Positions 1 through 8,061 of a stretch of DNA of 34,851 bases are shown here, in pieces. The notes below the pieces were generated by a model. The model was not told the DNA's origin. It saw only the letters and a list, made by a program, of their open reading frames with translations, and did no database searches. The DNA is from Marisediminitalea oceani. GTDB lineage: Bacteria > Pseudomonadota > Gammaproteobacteria > Enterobacterales > Alteromonadaceae. The DNA lies in the NCBI RefSeq assembly GCF_003731635.1, contig NZ_RCUA01000071.1:53523-88373 (forward strand), written 5' to 3'. Each line of letters begins with the position of its first letter. The stretch's first letter is position 1. A program made the position numbers and the translations under genes.

Positions 1-424
1 ACGTAGAGCCGACAGGCATAAGCAGGAAGGTCGCGCGAATTACCCCGGGAGGTCTGATATTCTGCTATAGAGCTACTGACATCGCGAGGTGTCGGGATGG
101 AATATCAGAAGTCAGCAGACGCCGTAGTAGTGCTATGAAACCGATAGCACGAAGGGCTGAACCTGTCACGAGCGGCAAGTCACGCGTGCTCTCGCGTTAT
201 CGGGACACAAGGCAATGAAGAATCATTGCTCCGGGACAAATATACAAGAAGGGTCGGAAACCTGGGCGGTGTTTGCGGAGTTCTAAACGATAAAGCGGCG
301 ACACGATGAACGAAACAGACTCAGGTATTGACTATGGTCAATACAGACAGGAACCGCCGTGGTACGGAACCGTATGCCCGGTGGTGTGAGAGGACGGGAG
401 TTGCGAAACTCCCTCCTACTCGAT
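1..424 (+). mobile_element. Group II intron, 3' portion (partial at window edge)
   Basis: The stretch reads as the catalytic RNA end of a bacterial group II intron. Domain V is a hairpin at about 353-385: arms ACCGCCG and CGGTGGT, an internal bulge, then TACG/CGTA closing a GAAC loop. Domain VI follows at about 391-424 with stem GGGAGTT/AACTCCC and a candidate branch-point A at 418, seven bases from the end; the last bases CGAT fit the usual 3' AY. Upstream RNA structure includes a perfect 9-bp stem CTGATATTC/GAATATCAG (54-62 with 100-108) and GCAATGA/TCATTGC (212-229). No reverse transcriptase reading frame is seen in these 424 bases, although such frames normally end close to domain V, so this copy may lack the maturase or have lost it. 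The 5' end lies outside the window. The intron ends 16 bp beyond the stop of the opposing Yip1-family gene. Confidence 0.8.
353..424 (+). ncRNA. Group II intron domains V and VI
   Basis: Domain V (353-385) pairs ACCGCCG with CGGTGGT (with one G-U pair) below a bulge and TACG with CGTA above it, capped by GAAC. Domain VI (about 391-424) has a GGGAGTT/AACTCCC stem and an unpaired A at 418. The 3' splice site would be after base 424. Domain assignments are by eye from known bacterial introns with the same CCGCCGTGG...GGTGGTGTGAGAGG signature. Confidence 0.75.
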
Positions 425-440
425 CGTTGAAGAAGGGAGG

Positions 441-1040
441 CTAGTGCATATAAATCGGGCCAAGGCCCATGCTCCATAAAATCACTGAACTTGCCATCAG
501 GATCACTAACAGCACCAGACCGCAAGTTACCACCGAGCTTGAATAGATAAAGCCTTTTTCTTCCGGGATGTGCATCATAATTGGTACACCAGAATACAGC
601 AGGTAAACCGAATAGGATAAGCCTACCAGCCCCACCGACATGAGAAACCATAATTCAGGATACAGGCCGGCGAAGCCAACCATAAATAAAGGCGTGGCCG
701 TATAGGCTGCCAACTCCAGAGACTGGGTGTAAGTAGGTGAGGTATCAAACGCTTTTGCTAGTTCATGCATCAGGGCTGCTAAAGCAATAACGCCCGCAAT
801 CAGGCCAAAATACATTGCCACACTCATGGCCATGGCACTCTGTTGGGTGAGTTTGATCAACTCACCTGCGCCAACGCTCCAGCCTAAATGTGCTGCCGAA
901 TAATACCCGACAATCGCTGGGATCAGTGCAATGATGGCTATGTGGCTTAACGCGTAGAAATAGTTTTCGTGGCGTTTATCAATAGCTTGCCATTCTTCTT
1001 TTGGGTGGGTGTAAATACCCCACAGGTGGTTCAGGATCAT
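441..1040 (-). CDS. Yip1-family inner-membrane protein
   Basis: A 199-residue integral membrane protein of the bacterial Yip1 family. The N-terminus has the family hallmark W-G-x-Y-x-H-P-K-E-E-W (about residues 7-17). Then come five hydrophobic segments, the aromatic/proline signature AYTATP (about residues 112-117) and a final IPEEKGFIYSS loop before the last helix. Length is normal for the family. The ATG start at 1040 is preceded by GGGAAAG. The function of bacterial Yip1 proteins is not established; the eukaryotic relatives act in membrane trafficking, and this should not be carried over. The gene stands alone, transcribed away from the following remnant, with a group II intron end just beyond its stop. 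Confidence 0.85.
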   Translation of the reverse strand: MILNHLWGIYTHPKEEWQAIDKRHENYFYALSHIAIIALIPAIVGYYSAAHLGWSVGAGELIKLTQQSAMAMSVAMYFGLIAGVIALAALMHELAKAFDTSPTYTQSLELAAYTATPLFMVGFAGLYPELWFLMSVGLVGLSYSVYLLYSGVPIMMHIPEEKGFIYSSSVVTCGLVLLVILMASSVILWSMGLGPIYMH

Positions 1041-1196
1041 AATCTTTCCCTCAGTGCTGAGAATGTTTTCAATTTGTTATTTATTTAACAAATAATCAAC
1101 ATTTTCAGTTTTATCCAAAGCGAAAGTTAAGTCAATATATTTTGATGATAAATTAAACAGGGCAGGCTAACACCCACGCAAAACACGGCGCCGTGT

Positions 1197-1772
1197 TTAT
1201 GGCTGTTTTTTCTCTGTCACTGCTGAGGGTTTGAGCAATGGCATAAATGAAACCAGCAGTAGACTCATGGCATAGATAGATGCGGCACTGCCTAGCACGA
1301 AAACATGTAATTGAACACTGGCTTCGAGTAACGGCGGAAAACTTGGCTGCAGGTTACTGATACCATCAATTTCTGCAGCCAAAATAACCCCGCCTTCAAA
1401 CGTGCCGCTGCCCGCGACACCGTGAATGGGTAATACTGATGACAGATCTGCTCCCACAATGCTTAGTAATGCAATATGCAAAGACAACCCCGATATGCCC
1501 AGCACCATTAAAACAAACACCGTTAATTTACTCAGCCAGGAACAAAGTGTCAGCAGCGCGATGGTAAAATAGGTTTTTCCTGATGTGGGAAGTTGTGTGA
1601 GTGTCTCTCTGATTTTAACCCGGGCTGGTTGATGGCTGTTGCGGATTAACTGCAGAGCGAGCAATTTAAGTAATTCACTATACCTGACGGGCTCTCCGGC
1701 TGTGAATGATTTATCAATAAGTGAAAGATTATACTTTCTGGGACTAAGTTCAGAGGTAAGCGGTGTGATAAA
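1197..1772 (-). pseudogene. C-terminal remnant of a flippase-like (LPG synthase TM / UPF0104) membrane protein
   Basis: The open frame encodes three to four hydrophobic helices and the motif VLPIHGVAGSGTFEGG. This matches the conserved LP(I)xxxGxGxxE region near the C-terminus of lysylphosphatidylglycerol-synthase-type membrane domains, which are normally about 300 residues long. Here only about 155-190 residues are open. The frame continues upstream of the TTG at 1664 for another 36 sense codons with coding-like sequence (for example IDKSFTAGEPVRYSELLKL) up to a TAG at 1773-1775, but that stretch has no ATG, GTG or TTG. The simplest reading is a 5'-truncated gene, now a remnant. A shorter product starting at TTG 1664 cannot be excluded. 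It lies divergent to miaE. Confidence 0.55.
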
Positions 1773-1822
1773 CTAACAAAGTTTATTATTAACTACGCAA
1801 TTAAAAGGTCAGAGATTTTCAG

Positions 1823-2578
1823 GTGAATGAATTACTATCACCCATCAATGCATTTTTAAAATGCCCCACGCCACAAAGCTGGGTAGACGAGGCTAAGAAA
1901 CGGGAGAACCTGTCCGTTGTCCTGCTTGATCATCTGGTGTGCGAATTGAAGGCAGCGCAATCAGCTATGTATCTTATTCGCAAATATGCCGTGGATAAGG
2001 AAAGTGGTGATGCACTACTGGCCTGGCTAAAACCGTTTGAGGATTTTACCTATCGTAAACAGGGCGACTGGCGTGAACTCGCCAAGCATGAAAAGCTCAC
2101 CAAGTCTATGATGCCAAAATCCGGTGCGCCGTATAGTCAGGACCTGATCGATAAAATGGTGATGCTGATAAAAGAAGAGCTGCACCATTTTTATCAGGTG
2201 CTGGAAATTATGGAGGAGTACGGTATTGCCTATGAATCGGTTGGCTCCAGTCGTTATGCCCGGGGTATGCTGCGTCATGTGCGTACTTATGAGCCCCAGG
2301 CGCTTATCGATAAGTTAATTTGTGGTGCTTACATTGAAGCCCGTTCCTGTGAGCGTTTCGCGGCACTGGCGCCTCACGTAGATAATAGGTTGGGTGATTT
2401 TTATGTCTCATTGTTACGTTCAGAAGCCCGGCACTATCAGGATTATCTAACACTGGCAGAAGAAATTGCTGGTTCTGATATTGCAGAGCGTGTTGCCTTC
2501 TTTGCTGATGTGGAAGCCGAATTGATTTCATCTGCTGATGACGATTTTAAATTTCACAGTGGTGCACCGGCAGTATAA
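1823..2578 (+). CDS. miaE: tRNA-(ms2io6A)-hydroxylase MiaE
   Basis: A 251-residue protein recognised as MiaE, the non-haem diiron monooxygenase that hydroxylates 2-methylthio-N6-isopentenyladenosine at position 37 of tRNAs reading UNN codons, using O2. It is an all-helical ferritin-like fold. Candidate iron ligands are visible in CELKAAQSA (about residue 41), EELHHFYQ (about residues 118-121), the EARSCERF segment and SEARHYQDY (about residue 205). Length agrees with the family. The start is the GTG at 1823, the first in-frame start before the conserved LLSPINAFLKCPTP; there is only a weak upstream ribosome site. It appears monocistronic: 115 bp separate it from the next gene and no clear terminator is seen. 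Confidence 0.93.
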   Translation: MNELLSPINAFLKCPTPQSWVDEAKKRENLSVVLLDHLVCELKAAQSAMYLIRKYAVDKESGDALLAWLKPFEDFTYRKQGDWRELAKHEKLTKSMMPKSGAPYSQDLIDKMVMLIKEELHHFYQVLEIMEEYGIAYESVGSSRYARGMLRHVRTYEPQALIDKLICGAYIEARSCERFAALAPHVDNRLGDFYVSLLRSEARHYQDYLTLAEEIAGSDIAERVAFFADVEAELISSADDDFKFHSGAPAV

Positions 2579-2693
2579 ATTTTCAATCCGCTTTGATTTT
2601 CATAATATATACTTTTTAAGCAGGCAAATGGCGCATACTCCGGTTTGTGCCATACTCAAACGAAATGTAGTTTTATTCTAAGCCCTTTTATCC

Positions 2694-3998
2694 ATGTTCA
2701 ATCAGAAATTAAAAGCGGAAATTGCCAGCCTGCGGGCTGAGCTTGCTCAATATAAACGCGCCTCAGACAACCTTAAACAAGACTTGCTGCACTGGCAGTT
2801 AACCTCCGATAGCGTGATACAAGTATGTGGTAGTAAGAATGAAAGTGTGCTCGGCTCTCGTGCAGTCAGAGCTGTGGGAGTACCATTTATATCGTTAGTT
2901 GCCGACCACGAGCATAAATCCAAAGCCTTGCGCGACTTATCTGATGCCATCAATAATCACCGTCACTGGTCCGGTAGTATCAATTTAAAGGCCGAGGATT
3001 CTCACGCTTCAGTGCAGCTCATTGTTCAACCGCATTACTCTGCGCAGGGGGGGGGTGATCATATCGATGTGTTTGGCTCCCGTCTGGAAGTGGACACCCA
3101 ATCCTCAATGAGTAACGAAGATATTCTTGAGGCGCTTGACCGTTCTATGGCGATTATTGAGTTTGAGCCCACCGGTGTGATCATCAAAGCCAATTCCTTG
3201 TTCTTGCAAACCACCGGTTATTCGCTAAATGAAATCCGCGGCAAGCATCATCGCATGTTTTGCCCGAAGGTGGTGACTGATGATCCTGATTATCAGCAAA
3301 CCTGGGATGCACTGGCTCGGGGTAAGTTTATTTCCGGACGTTTTCAGCGGGTTGATAAACATGGTAACCCGGTCTGGCTTGAAGCGTCATATAACCCGGT
3401 GATAAATGATGACGGCAAAGTATACAAAGTCATTAAATTTGCCAGTAATGTTACCCAACAGGTAGACAATGAATGTCGGGTAAAAGAGGCGGCGGAGCTA
3501 GCCTCTTCCATGTCTGCTGAAACCGGCGCGCAGGCGGATAATGGGCAGCAGTTAATGACCGAAACCGTGGCCTCACTGGCTTCACTTACTGAGCAAATGA
3601 CCAAAGCTTCGTCTGAAATCAGTGAACTGGAACAACAGTCCACCGAGCTGAATAAAATGGTGAGTGCTATCAGTGCGATTGCTGACCAAACCAATTTACT
3701 GGCACTTAATGCTGCTATCGAAGCGGCGAGAGCCGGCGAGCAGGGCAGGGGATTTGCCGTGGTTGCTGATGAGGTGCGGGAACTGGCGTCACGCACCACC
3801 GAATCGACCAAAGAGATCATGGCCGTATTTTCCCGCAACGATCAGTCAACCAAGCATGCTGTGAGTACCATCAGGCAGGGGCTGGATACCCTGAATGAAG
3901 TTGCTCAGAGTGTGGAAGAAACTAAAGCTTCGATGAGTGAAATTGCCTCCGGCTCCAAACAGATTATCAGTGCCGTAGACAAACTATCCAGGCAGTAG
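2694..3998 (+). CDS. Soluble PAS-domain methyl-accepting chemotaxis protein
   Basis: A 434-residue cytoplasmic chemoreceptor with no membrane segments. An N-terminal coiled coil (about 3-32) leads into a degenerate PAS-like region (about 38-130). A clear PAS domain (about 143-258) follows, with [20 protein letters not shown] and the C-terminal strand VIKFASNVT. The signalling hairpin (about 265-434) has the invariant tip [19 protein letters not shown], which binds CheA and CheW. It resembles Aer/CetB-type energy or redox sensors without a membrane anchor; the PAS ligand cannot be told from sequence. The coding sequence holds a run of nine G at 3047-3055 (residues 119-121, Gly-Gly-Gly), a slippage-prone tract. 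It stops 3 bp before the end of the convergent YqiJ-like gene. It is far from the che operon at 27-34 kb. Confidence 0.93.
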   Translation: MFNQKLKAEIASLRAELAQYKRASDNLKQDLLHWQLTSDSVIQVCGSKNESVLGSRAVRAVGVPFISLVADHEHKSKALRDLSDAINNHRHWSGSINLKAEDSHASVQLIVQPHYSAQGGGDHIDVFGSRLEVDTQSSMSNEDILEALDRSMAIIEFEPTGVIIKANSLFLQTTGYSLNEIRGKHHRMFCPKVVTDDPDYQQTWDALARGKFISGRFQRVDKHGNPVWLEASYNPVINDDGKVYKVIKFASNVTQQVDNECRVKEAAELASSMSAETGAQADNGQQLMTETVASLASLTEQMTKASSEISELEQQSTELNKMVSAISAIADQTNLLALNAAIEAARAGEQGRGFAVVADEVRELASRTTESTKEIMAVFSRNDQSTKHAVSTIRQGLDTLNEVAQSVEETKASMSEIASGSKQIISAVDKLSRQ

Positions 3999-4001
3999 AA
4001 A

Positions 4002-4661
4002 TCAGCGGTTCATTTTCGCCCGGTATTGAGGACTGTGCTGTTCGAGGGCTATGTGGCGGGTTGCCAGCCAGCTCTCATTGGTGCGCTTAACTAACACCAC
4101 CTTATCGCCGTTCAGCAATCGGTCGCCGGCCTCCATTGCCTGAACCGTAATATTCTGCAACTGCTGGTTATGATCAAAGACCGTCGCATGAACTTCGTCG
4201 CCGAGAAACTCGCTGTAGCCCACGATAGTAGCAATGCGCCCGGCATATTCTTCATTTGTAAGCAGGCTGTTATAACTGCGTAAATGTGGTGCCAGATGGT
4301 GAATAACCACCGCAGTAGCAGTGGCTGCCATTATCAGCGATACAGGGAACAATATGGCCTGGGGGGCATAAGCCTGCCAGTAGGCAAAGTACAAGCGCTG
4401 GATCAGCATGCCGCTGGTGCCAAAAGTGATAAAAAACACCATTAACCAGAACACAAAGGTGACTTCGTATAATCTTAGAATGTGCGGAACAAAGTGATAG
4501 GGAGTCAATTCCGGCTGACCGAATTGTTGCGGCATATCCAGTAAACCAAAAAACGATTTGCCGCGCAGCAGAAACAGGCTTTCTATGGTACATAGCATTA
4601 ACCCAACGAGGATAGGCACGCTGTAAATAAAATAAGCCTGGGTAAACAGAAATACCGACAT
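4002..4661 (-). CDS. YqiJ-family inner-membrane protein with C-terminal OB-fold
   Basis: About 219 residues from the ATG at 4661, chosen because GGGAAGA lies just upstream and the protein then begins MSVFLFTQAYFIYS directly before the first helix; an in-frame ATG at 4721 would add 20 unlikely residues. Three hydrophobic segments are followed by a soluble tail containing EEYAGRIATIVGY and GDKVVLVKR, the NfeD/YqiJ-type OB-fold pattern. Relatives such as E. coli YqiJ are encoded beside the flotillin YqiK; no flotillin is found here, so the usual partner is missing from the neighbourhood. Function is probably in membrane organisation, by family only. Confidence 0.75.
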   Translation of the reverse strand: MSVFLFTQAYFIYSVPILVGLMLCTIESLFLLRGKSFFGLLDMPQQFGQPELTPYHFVPHILRLYEVTFVFWLMVFFITFGTSGMLIQRLYFAYWQAYAPQAILFPVSLIMAATATAVVIHHLAPHLRSYNSLLTNEEYAGRIATIVGYSEFLGDEVHATVFDHNQQLQNITVQAMEAGDRLLNGDKVVLVKRTNESWLATRHIALEQHSPQYRAKMNR

Positions 4662-4846
4662 TGTCTTCTTCCCTGATGTCGCGGTCGTCCTAAAAAGTAG
4701 TGGGGGTGGCCAGATAAACAAACCAAACCTTTGAGTTTATAGCACATCAGTAGTAAACCGCCAGTTCGGCTATACCACTAAGGTCTTGTTGTCGGGTATC
4801 TGTCTGCTGGTTAGACTCTGAGTTTTAGAAATCCGGAATAGTGCAG

Positions 4847-5251
4847 ATGGCGATCAGTAAAGGTTATAAAGCATTGCTTGATGAAGCGATGCAGCAAATA
4901 AAAACAATCCCGTTGGAAGATGCCAGGGAGCTGTATGAGTTAAGTGAAGCCTGTTTTGTTGATATCAGAGACATTCGCGAATTAGAGCGCGACGGGATGA
5001 TCCCTGAAGCCGTTCACGCGCCGCGTGGCATGCTGGAGTTTTGGGTCGATCCGGACAGCCCTTATTACCGTGAGGTATTTGGCCAGTCTGGCCCGCTGAT
5101 TCTTTATTGTCAGTCGGCCTGGCGTTCTGCGCTGGCCACGCTAACACTTCAACAAATGGGCATGGATAACGTTTGCCACTTAGAAGGCGGTTTTAAGAAC
5201 TGGATGGGTGCAGGCCTGCCGGTTGCCGACAAACGCACAGTCAGTCATTAG
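4847..5251 (+). CDS. Rhodanese-like sulfurtransferase
   Basis: A single-domain rhodanese of 134 residues. CFVDIRDIRELERDG near residue 36 is the usual entry strand, and the active-site loop CQSAWRS places the catalytic Cys at residue 88, able to carry a persulfide. The closing motif LEGGFKNWMGAGLPV is typical. The start is taken as ATG 4847; a GTG two codons upstream (4841) is also possible. No export signal is seen, so it should be cytoplasmic. Substrate is unknown. A 25-bp hairpin directly after the stop separates it from the convergent gene. Confidence 0.88.
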   Translation: MAISKGYKALLDEAMQQIKTIPLEDARELYELSEACFVDIRDIRELERDGMIPEAVHAPRGMLEFWVDPDSPYYREVFGQSGPLILYCQSAWRSALATLTLQQMGMDNVCHLEGGFKNWMGAGLPVADKRTVSH

Positions 5252-5275
5252 TTGCCGAGCTTGGTACTCAGCAAC
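5251..5275. terminator. Hairpin between convergent genes
   Basis: Arms GTTGCCGAG and CTCAGCAAC (one mismatch) with a 7-base loop start at the last base of the rhodanese stop codon and lie just past the end of the gene on the other strand. No strong T run follows on either side, so it is at best a weak bidirectional terminator. Confidence 0.35.
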
Positions 5276-5287
5276 CTGTTAGTAAAA

Positions 5288-6013
5288 TTAGTGCTGGTGA
5301 CCGCCTTGCAGCGCGTCGCCATCACTGTTGTAGTAACCGGAAGCCCCTTTTTCAATAAACCCCTGGTGGACCATTCTGGTTAAAAACGGGTCGGTATGGT
5401 CATCGCCTATATCTGCAAAATCGGTGCTTTGATAAGCGTAGCGCGCAGCAAAAAACTGCTCAATTTGTTGTTTATCAAACTCAGTGTTTGTGAGTGTCCA
5501 GTGAACTGACTGGTGAGCTGATTCTGCCTTGAATGAAGTGGCCAGTTTGAGTGCGGGCTGCCAAATCAAGGTGAGTCTGGTGCCATTATCCTCTCGTTCA
5601 AAAGTAATTAATGTATTACAACCACTGCCAGTCCGGCTGGTCTCTGTCATTGTGGCAATGAGTTCATCGCTGAATAACTGATTGCGGAAAGACCAGTTTG
5701 TTTCGCTTTTACCGTGCACTTTTTCTCCAGGCTGATATTCAATGGCTCTGGCATGCGCATCAAAATAGCGGGTAGGCTTGATCAGGGAAGTATTTACCTG
5801 CTCCCAGGCTTCCGTAATTTGTGTTTGGGGATAGCGGTGAGCGACTACCCTTTCGTTTCGCCACAGTTCGAGTCGTTTTTGTTGGTCACCCCGTGCGTTG
5901 TGAGTCTCTACGGTGTAGCGTGCTACCAGGGCGTTAGCATTGCTTTCACAGCTCTGTGCAAAGCTCAGCGGGGCAAAACAAAAGGCGAAAAGCGTAAAAA
6001 TCGTTTTGTACAT
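5288..6013 (-). CDS. Exported protein of unknown function, downstream of alkaline phosphatases
   Basis: About 241 residues from the ATG at 6013, which puts a standard Sec signal peptide (MYKTIFTLFAFCFAPLSFAQ) at the N-terminus; the in-frame ATG at 6037 would add eight charged residues. The mature part has two cysteines (CESNANALV and SGCNTLITF) that could form a disulfide, a strand-rich middle, and a C-terminal region rich in Asp, Gly and His ending GGHQH. No family is recognised. It lies 69 bp behind the second phosphatase on the same strand, with a hairpin in the gap, so it may be co-expressed at a different level. A role in phosphate-ester use is only guilt by association. Confidence 0.6.
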   Translation of the reverse strand: MYKTIFTLFAFCFAPLSFAQSCESNANALVARYTVETHNARGDQQKRLELWRNERVVAHRYPQTQITEAWEQVNTSLIKPTRYFDAHARAIEYQPGEKVHGKSETNWSFRNQLFSDELIATMTETSRTGSGCNTLITFEREDNGTRLTLIWQPALKLATSFKAESAHQSVHWTLTNTEFDKQQIEQFFAARYAYQSTDFADIGDDHTDPFLTRMVHQGFIEKGASGYYNSDGDALQGGHQH

Positions 6014-6040
6014 CTTAGGTATCTCTTTTTTAACCAAAGT

Positions 6041-6062
6041 AGGGCAACCTTACGGTTGCCCT
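6041..6062 (-). terminator. Intergenic hairpin between phosphatase and exported protein
   Basis: A perfect 9-bp stem, AGGGCAACC with GGTTGCCCT, and a 4-base loop. On the minus strand it is followed by ACTTTGGTTAAAAAAG rather than an immediate T run. It may be an attenuator, a weak terminator or an mRNA-stabilising structure in the phosphatase operon. Confidence 0.5.
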
Positions 6063-6082
6063 GTGGCATTTACCGTCGTGGA

Positions 6083-8047
6083 TTATTCCACTTCGTTGTT
6101 GGCTTGCTCAACCATGTCACCAGCGTAATCCATTACATGGAAAATCACGCTTTGTTCGTTGGTACCATTCACCAGCCAGGCACCCGGACCCTTGGCGTAA
6201 ATCCCAACATCCTCACCGGCATGGGTTTCAGAGCCTAACGGTACCAGCGCTTCCTGGTGATAACCGGTAGTAGTGGTATCCACACTGGTAAGGTCCATAC
6301 GTCCGGTATTGATGTTCAGGCTGTATACTGCGTCAGCGTTTGTTTCATTCCCCAGATTCTGGAAACCAAAACCGTTAGTGTAGCCCAATGTGGTATAAGG
6401 CATATCATCAGCAGCCAGAGCAGGCTCATCTGAACCAACGTTCACTACTTTACCCAGAATGGGATTTCCACGCTTAGGATAGCCCGCAATGGTAAATACA
6501 TGGCTGTGGTCGGCGGTTACAATAATTAACGTATCGTCATCACTGGTCATGGCATCGGCCGCAGCAACGGCGTTCGCGAACTCAATGGTATCCGTTAGCG
6601 CATTATAGGCACTGCCAGCATGGTGGCCATGATCAATGCGGCCTGACTCCACCATCAGGAAGAAGCCGTCCTGATTATTATCAAGGATTTGAATGGCTTT
6701 TTCGGTCATTTCAGACAGTGAAGGTTCACCGGCCACATCGTTGGCACGATCGGCTTCATATTGCATATGAGACTCATTAAACAGGCCAAATACACGTTCT
6801 GTGGTTTCGGTGCTCAGACCATCGAAGCCGCTCTGATCGAACACATAAACACCATTGGTGTACATGGATTGCCATTCAGCGGTTAGATCGCGGTTATCAG
6901 TACGATCGCCTTCTACTGCACTAACGGCATCCGCGCTGTTAAATGCGGCATCGCGTGGCAGGAAATGGCGACGACCACCACCGAAAACAACTTCAATGCC
7001 ATCTACATCAAGGCCGGCAAATCGTGCTTCCAGGTTACTCTCAAAATTGACCAGCTGATCGGCAATGTCGGTACAGCCGGCGGTCACAGCCTCTGCAGGC
7101 ATGTCAGATACATCTTCCCAGTTACGATCTGCGGATTTGGCGTAAGTCGCTGCGGGCGTTGCGTGGGTGATCCGCGCCGTTGAGATTACACCGGTTGATT
7201 TGCCCGCAATTTCCGCCAGTTCCAGTGCGGTAACTAACTCGTTTCCGGCCACAGTGGAGCAGTCGCCACGCTCTATGTCTTCATCAACACCGATAACACC
7301 CACATCGGTTTTTACACCAGACATCATGGCGGTCATGGTGCCGGCTGAATCGGGGGTTTGTGCATCCACGTTGTAGGTTTTCGCTAACCCTGCAAACGGA
7401 AAGTTGTCAAAACTCAGTTTGTTTTCTTCTCCGTCCAGACCTTTCATCTGACCATCTAAAATACGTGCAGCGGTTACGGTAGAGACACCCATACCATCAC
7501 CCACAAATAAAATGACGTTTTTAGCCTGTCCACGCATTTCAGTAACGGTGCGTTGCAGATTTTCTTTGGACGTTACTACGACTTTGGCTGAGCTGGTGCT
7601 GTTAGTCGTTAACGCGCCGGTGGCTTCCAGCCATACAGTTTTGTTGGCTTCGACTTCGGCAGCTGCTGCTACAAACCAGTCATTATTGAGTGAGGTAAGC
7701 AGCTCTGAATTGCTAACTTCGGTTGAAGCCGGCACACATACGTAACTGGTGGATTCAATTTCGTCACCGGTAAGTGCGCCATCGCTGTTGGCATCCAGAC
7801 CAGAGTCAATTTGCACACCGCTGTTAGGGCAGTTTGCATCACCTACAGCAAGAGCTGTCTGGATCACCAGACTATTGAGTCCGTTAGTGCCATCCTGACC
7901 GTCAGCACCATCGGCACCATCTGTACCAGCAGTACCGTCAACACCATCGATACCATCTACACCGTCACGCCCGTCGTCACCGTCGAGAGAACAAGCGCTA
8001 AGCCCCATTATGGCTACCGCCACTAAACTTAATTTAAATAAATTCAT
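6083..8047 (-). CDS. PhoA-family alkaline phosphatase lipoprotein with collagen-like stalk
   Basis: A 654-residue phosphomonoesterase. The N-terminus is a lipoprotein signal (IMGLSAC, lipid-modified Cys19). Residues about 22-57 are a G-x-D/G-x-x collagen-like repeat. Next is a short Cys-containing module (about 58-105: LVIQTALAVGDANC...DGALTGDEIESTSYVC) of the kind found in marine lipoproteins. The catalytic domain starts near residue 175: FVGDGMG (metal Asp184), TPDSAGTMTAM (nucleophile Ser234), ESGRIDHGHHAG, VTADHSHVF and GSETHAGED for the metal sites. It should act at the outer membrane or in the periplasm, releasing phosphate from organic esters. It is 14 bp behind a closely similar phosphatase and surely co-transcribed with it. 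The stalk and extra module are absent from that copy. Confidence 0.92.
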   Translation of the reverse strand: MNLFKLSLVAVAIMGLSACSLDGDDGRDGVDGIDGVDGTAGTDGADGADGQDGTNGLNSLVIQTALAVGDANCPNSGVQIDSGLDANSDGALTGDEIESTSYVCVPASTEVSNSELLTSLNNDWFVAAAAEVEANKTVWLEATGALTTNSTSSAKVVVTSKENLQRTVTEMRGQAKNVILFVGDGMGVSTVTAARILDGQMKGLDGEENKLSFDNFPFAGLAKTYNVDAQTPDSAGTMTAMMSGVKTDVGVIGVDEDIERGDCSTVAGNELVTALELAEIAGKSTGVISTARITHATPAATYAKSADRNWEDVSDMPAEAVTAGCTDIADQLVNFESNLEARFAGLDVDGIEVVFGGGRRHFLPRDAAFNSADAVSAVEGDRTDNRDLTAEWQSMYTNGVYVFDQSGFDGLSTETTERVFGLFNESHMQYEADRANDVAGEPSLSEMTEKAIQILDNNQDGFFLMVESGRIDHGHHAGSAYNALTDTIEFANAVAAADAMTSDDDTLIIVTADHSHVFTIAGYPKRGNPILGKVVNVGSDEPALAADDMPYTTLGYTNGFGFQNLGNETNADAVYSLNINTGRMDLTSVDTTTTGYHQEALVPLGSETHAGEDVGIYAKGPGAWLVNGTNEQSVIFHVMDYAGDMVEQANNEVE

Positions 8048-8061
8048 TATGATTACTCCGC

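Noticed and set aside
391..424. Rho-independent terminator of the Yip1 gene
   Set aside because: The hairpin is intron domain VI and has no T run on the minus strand; it may act that way, but it is not annotated as such.
283..651. Minus-strand open frame across the intron end
   Set aside because: It overlaps the well-supported Yip1 gene in another frame and the intron RNA; composition is not protein-like.
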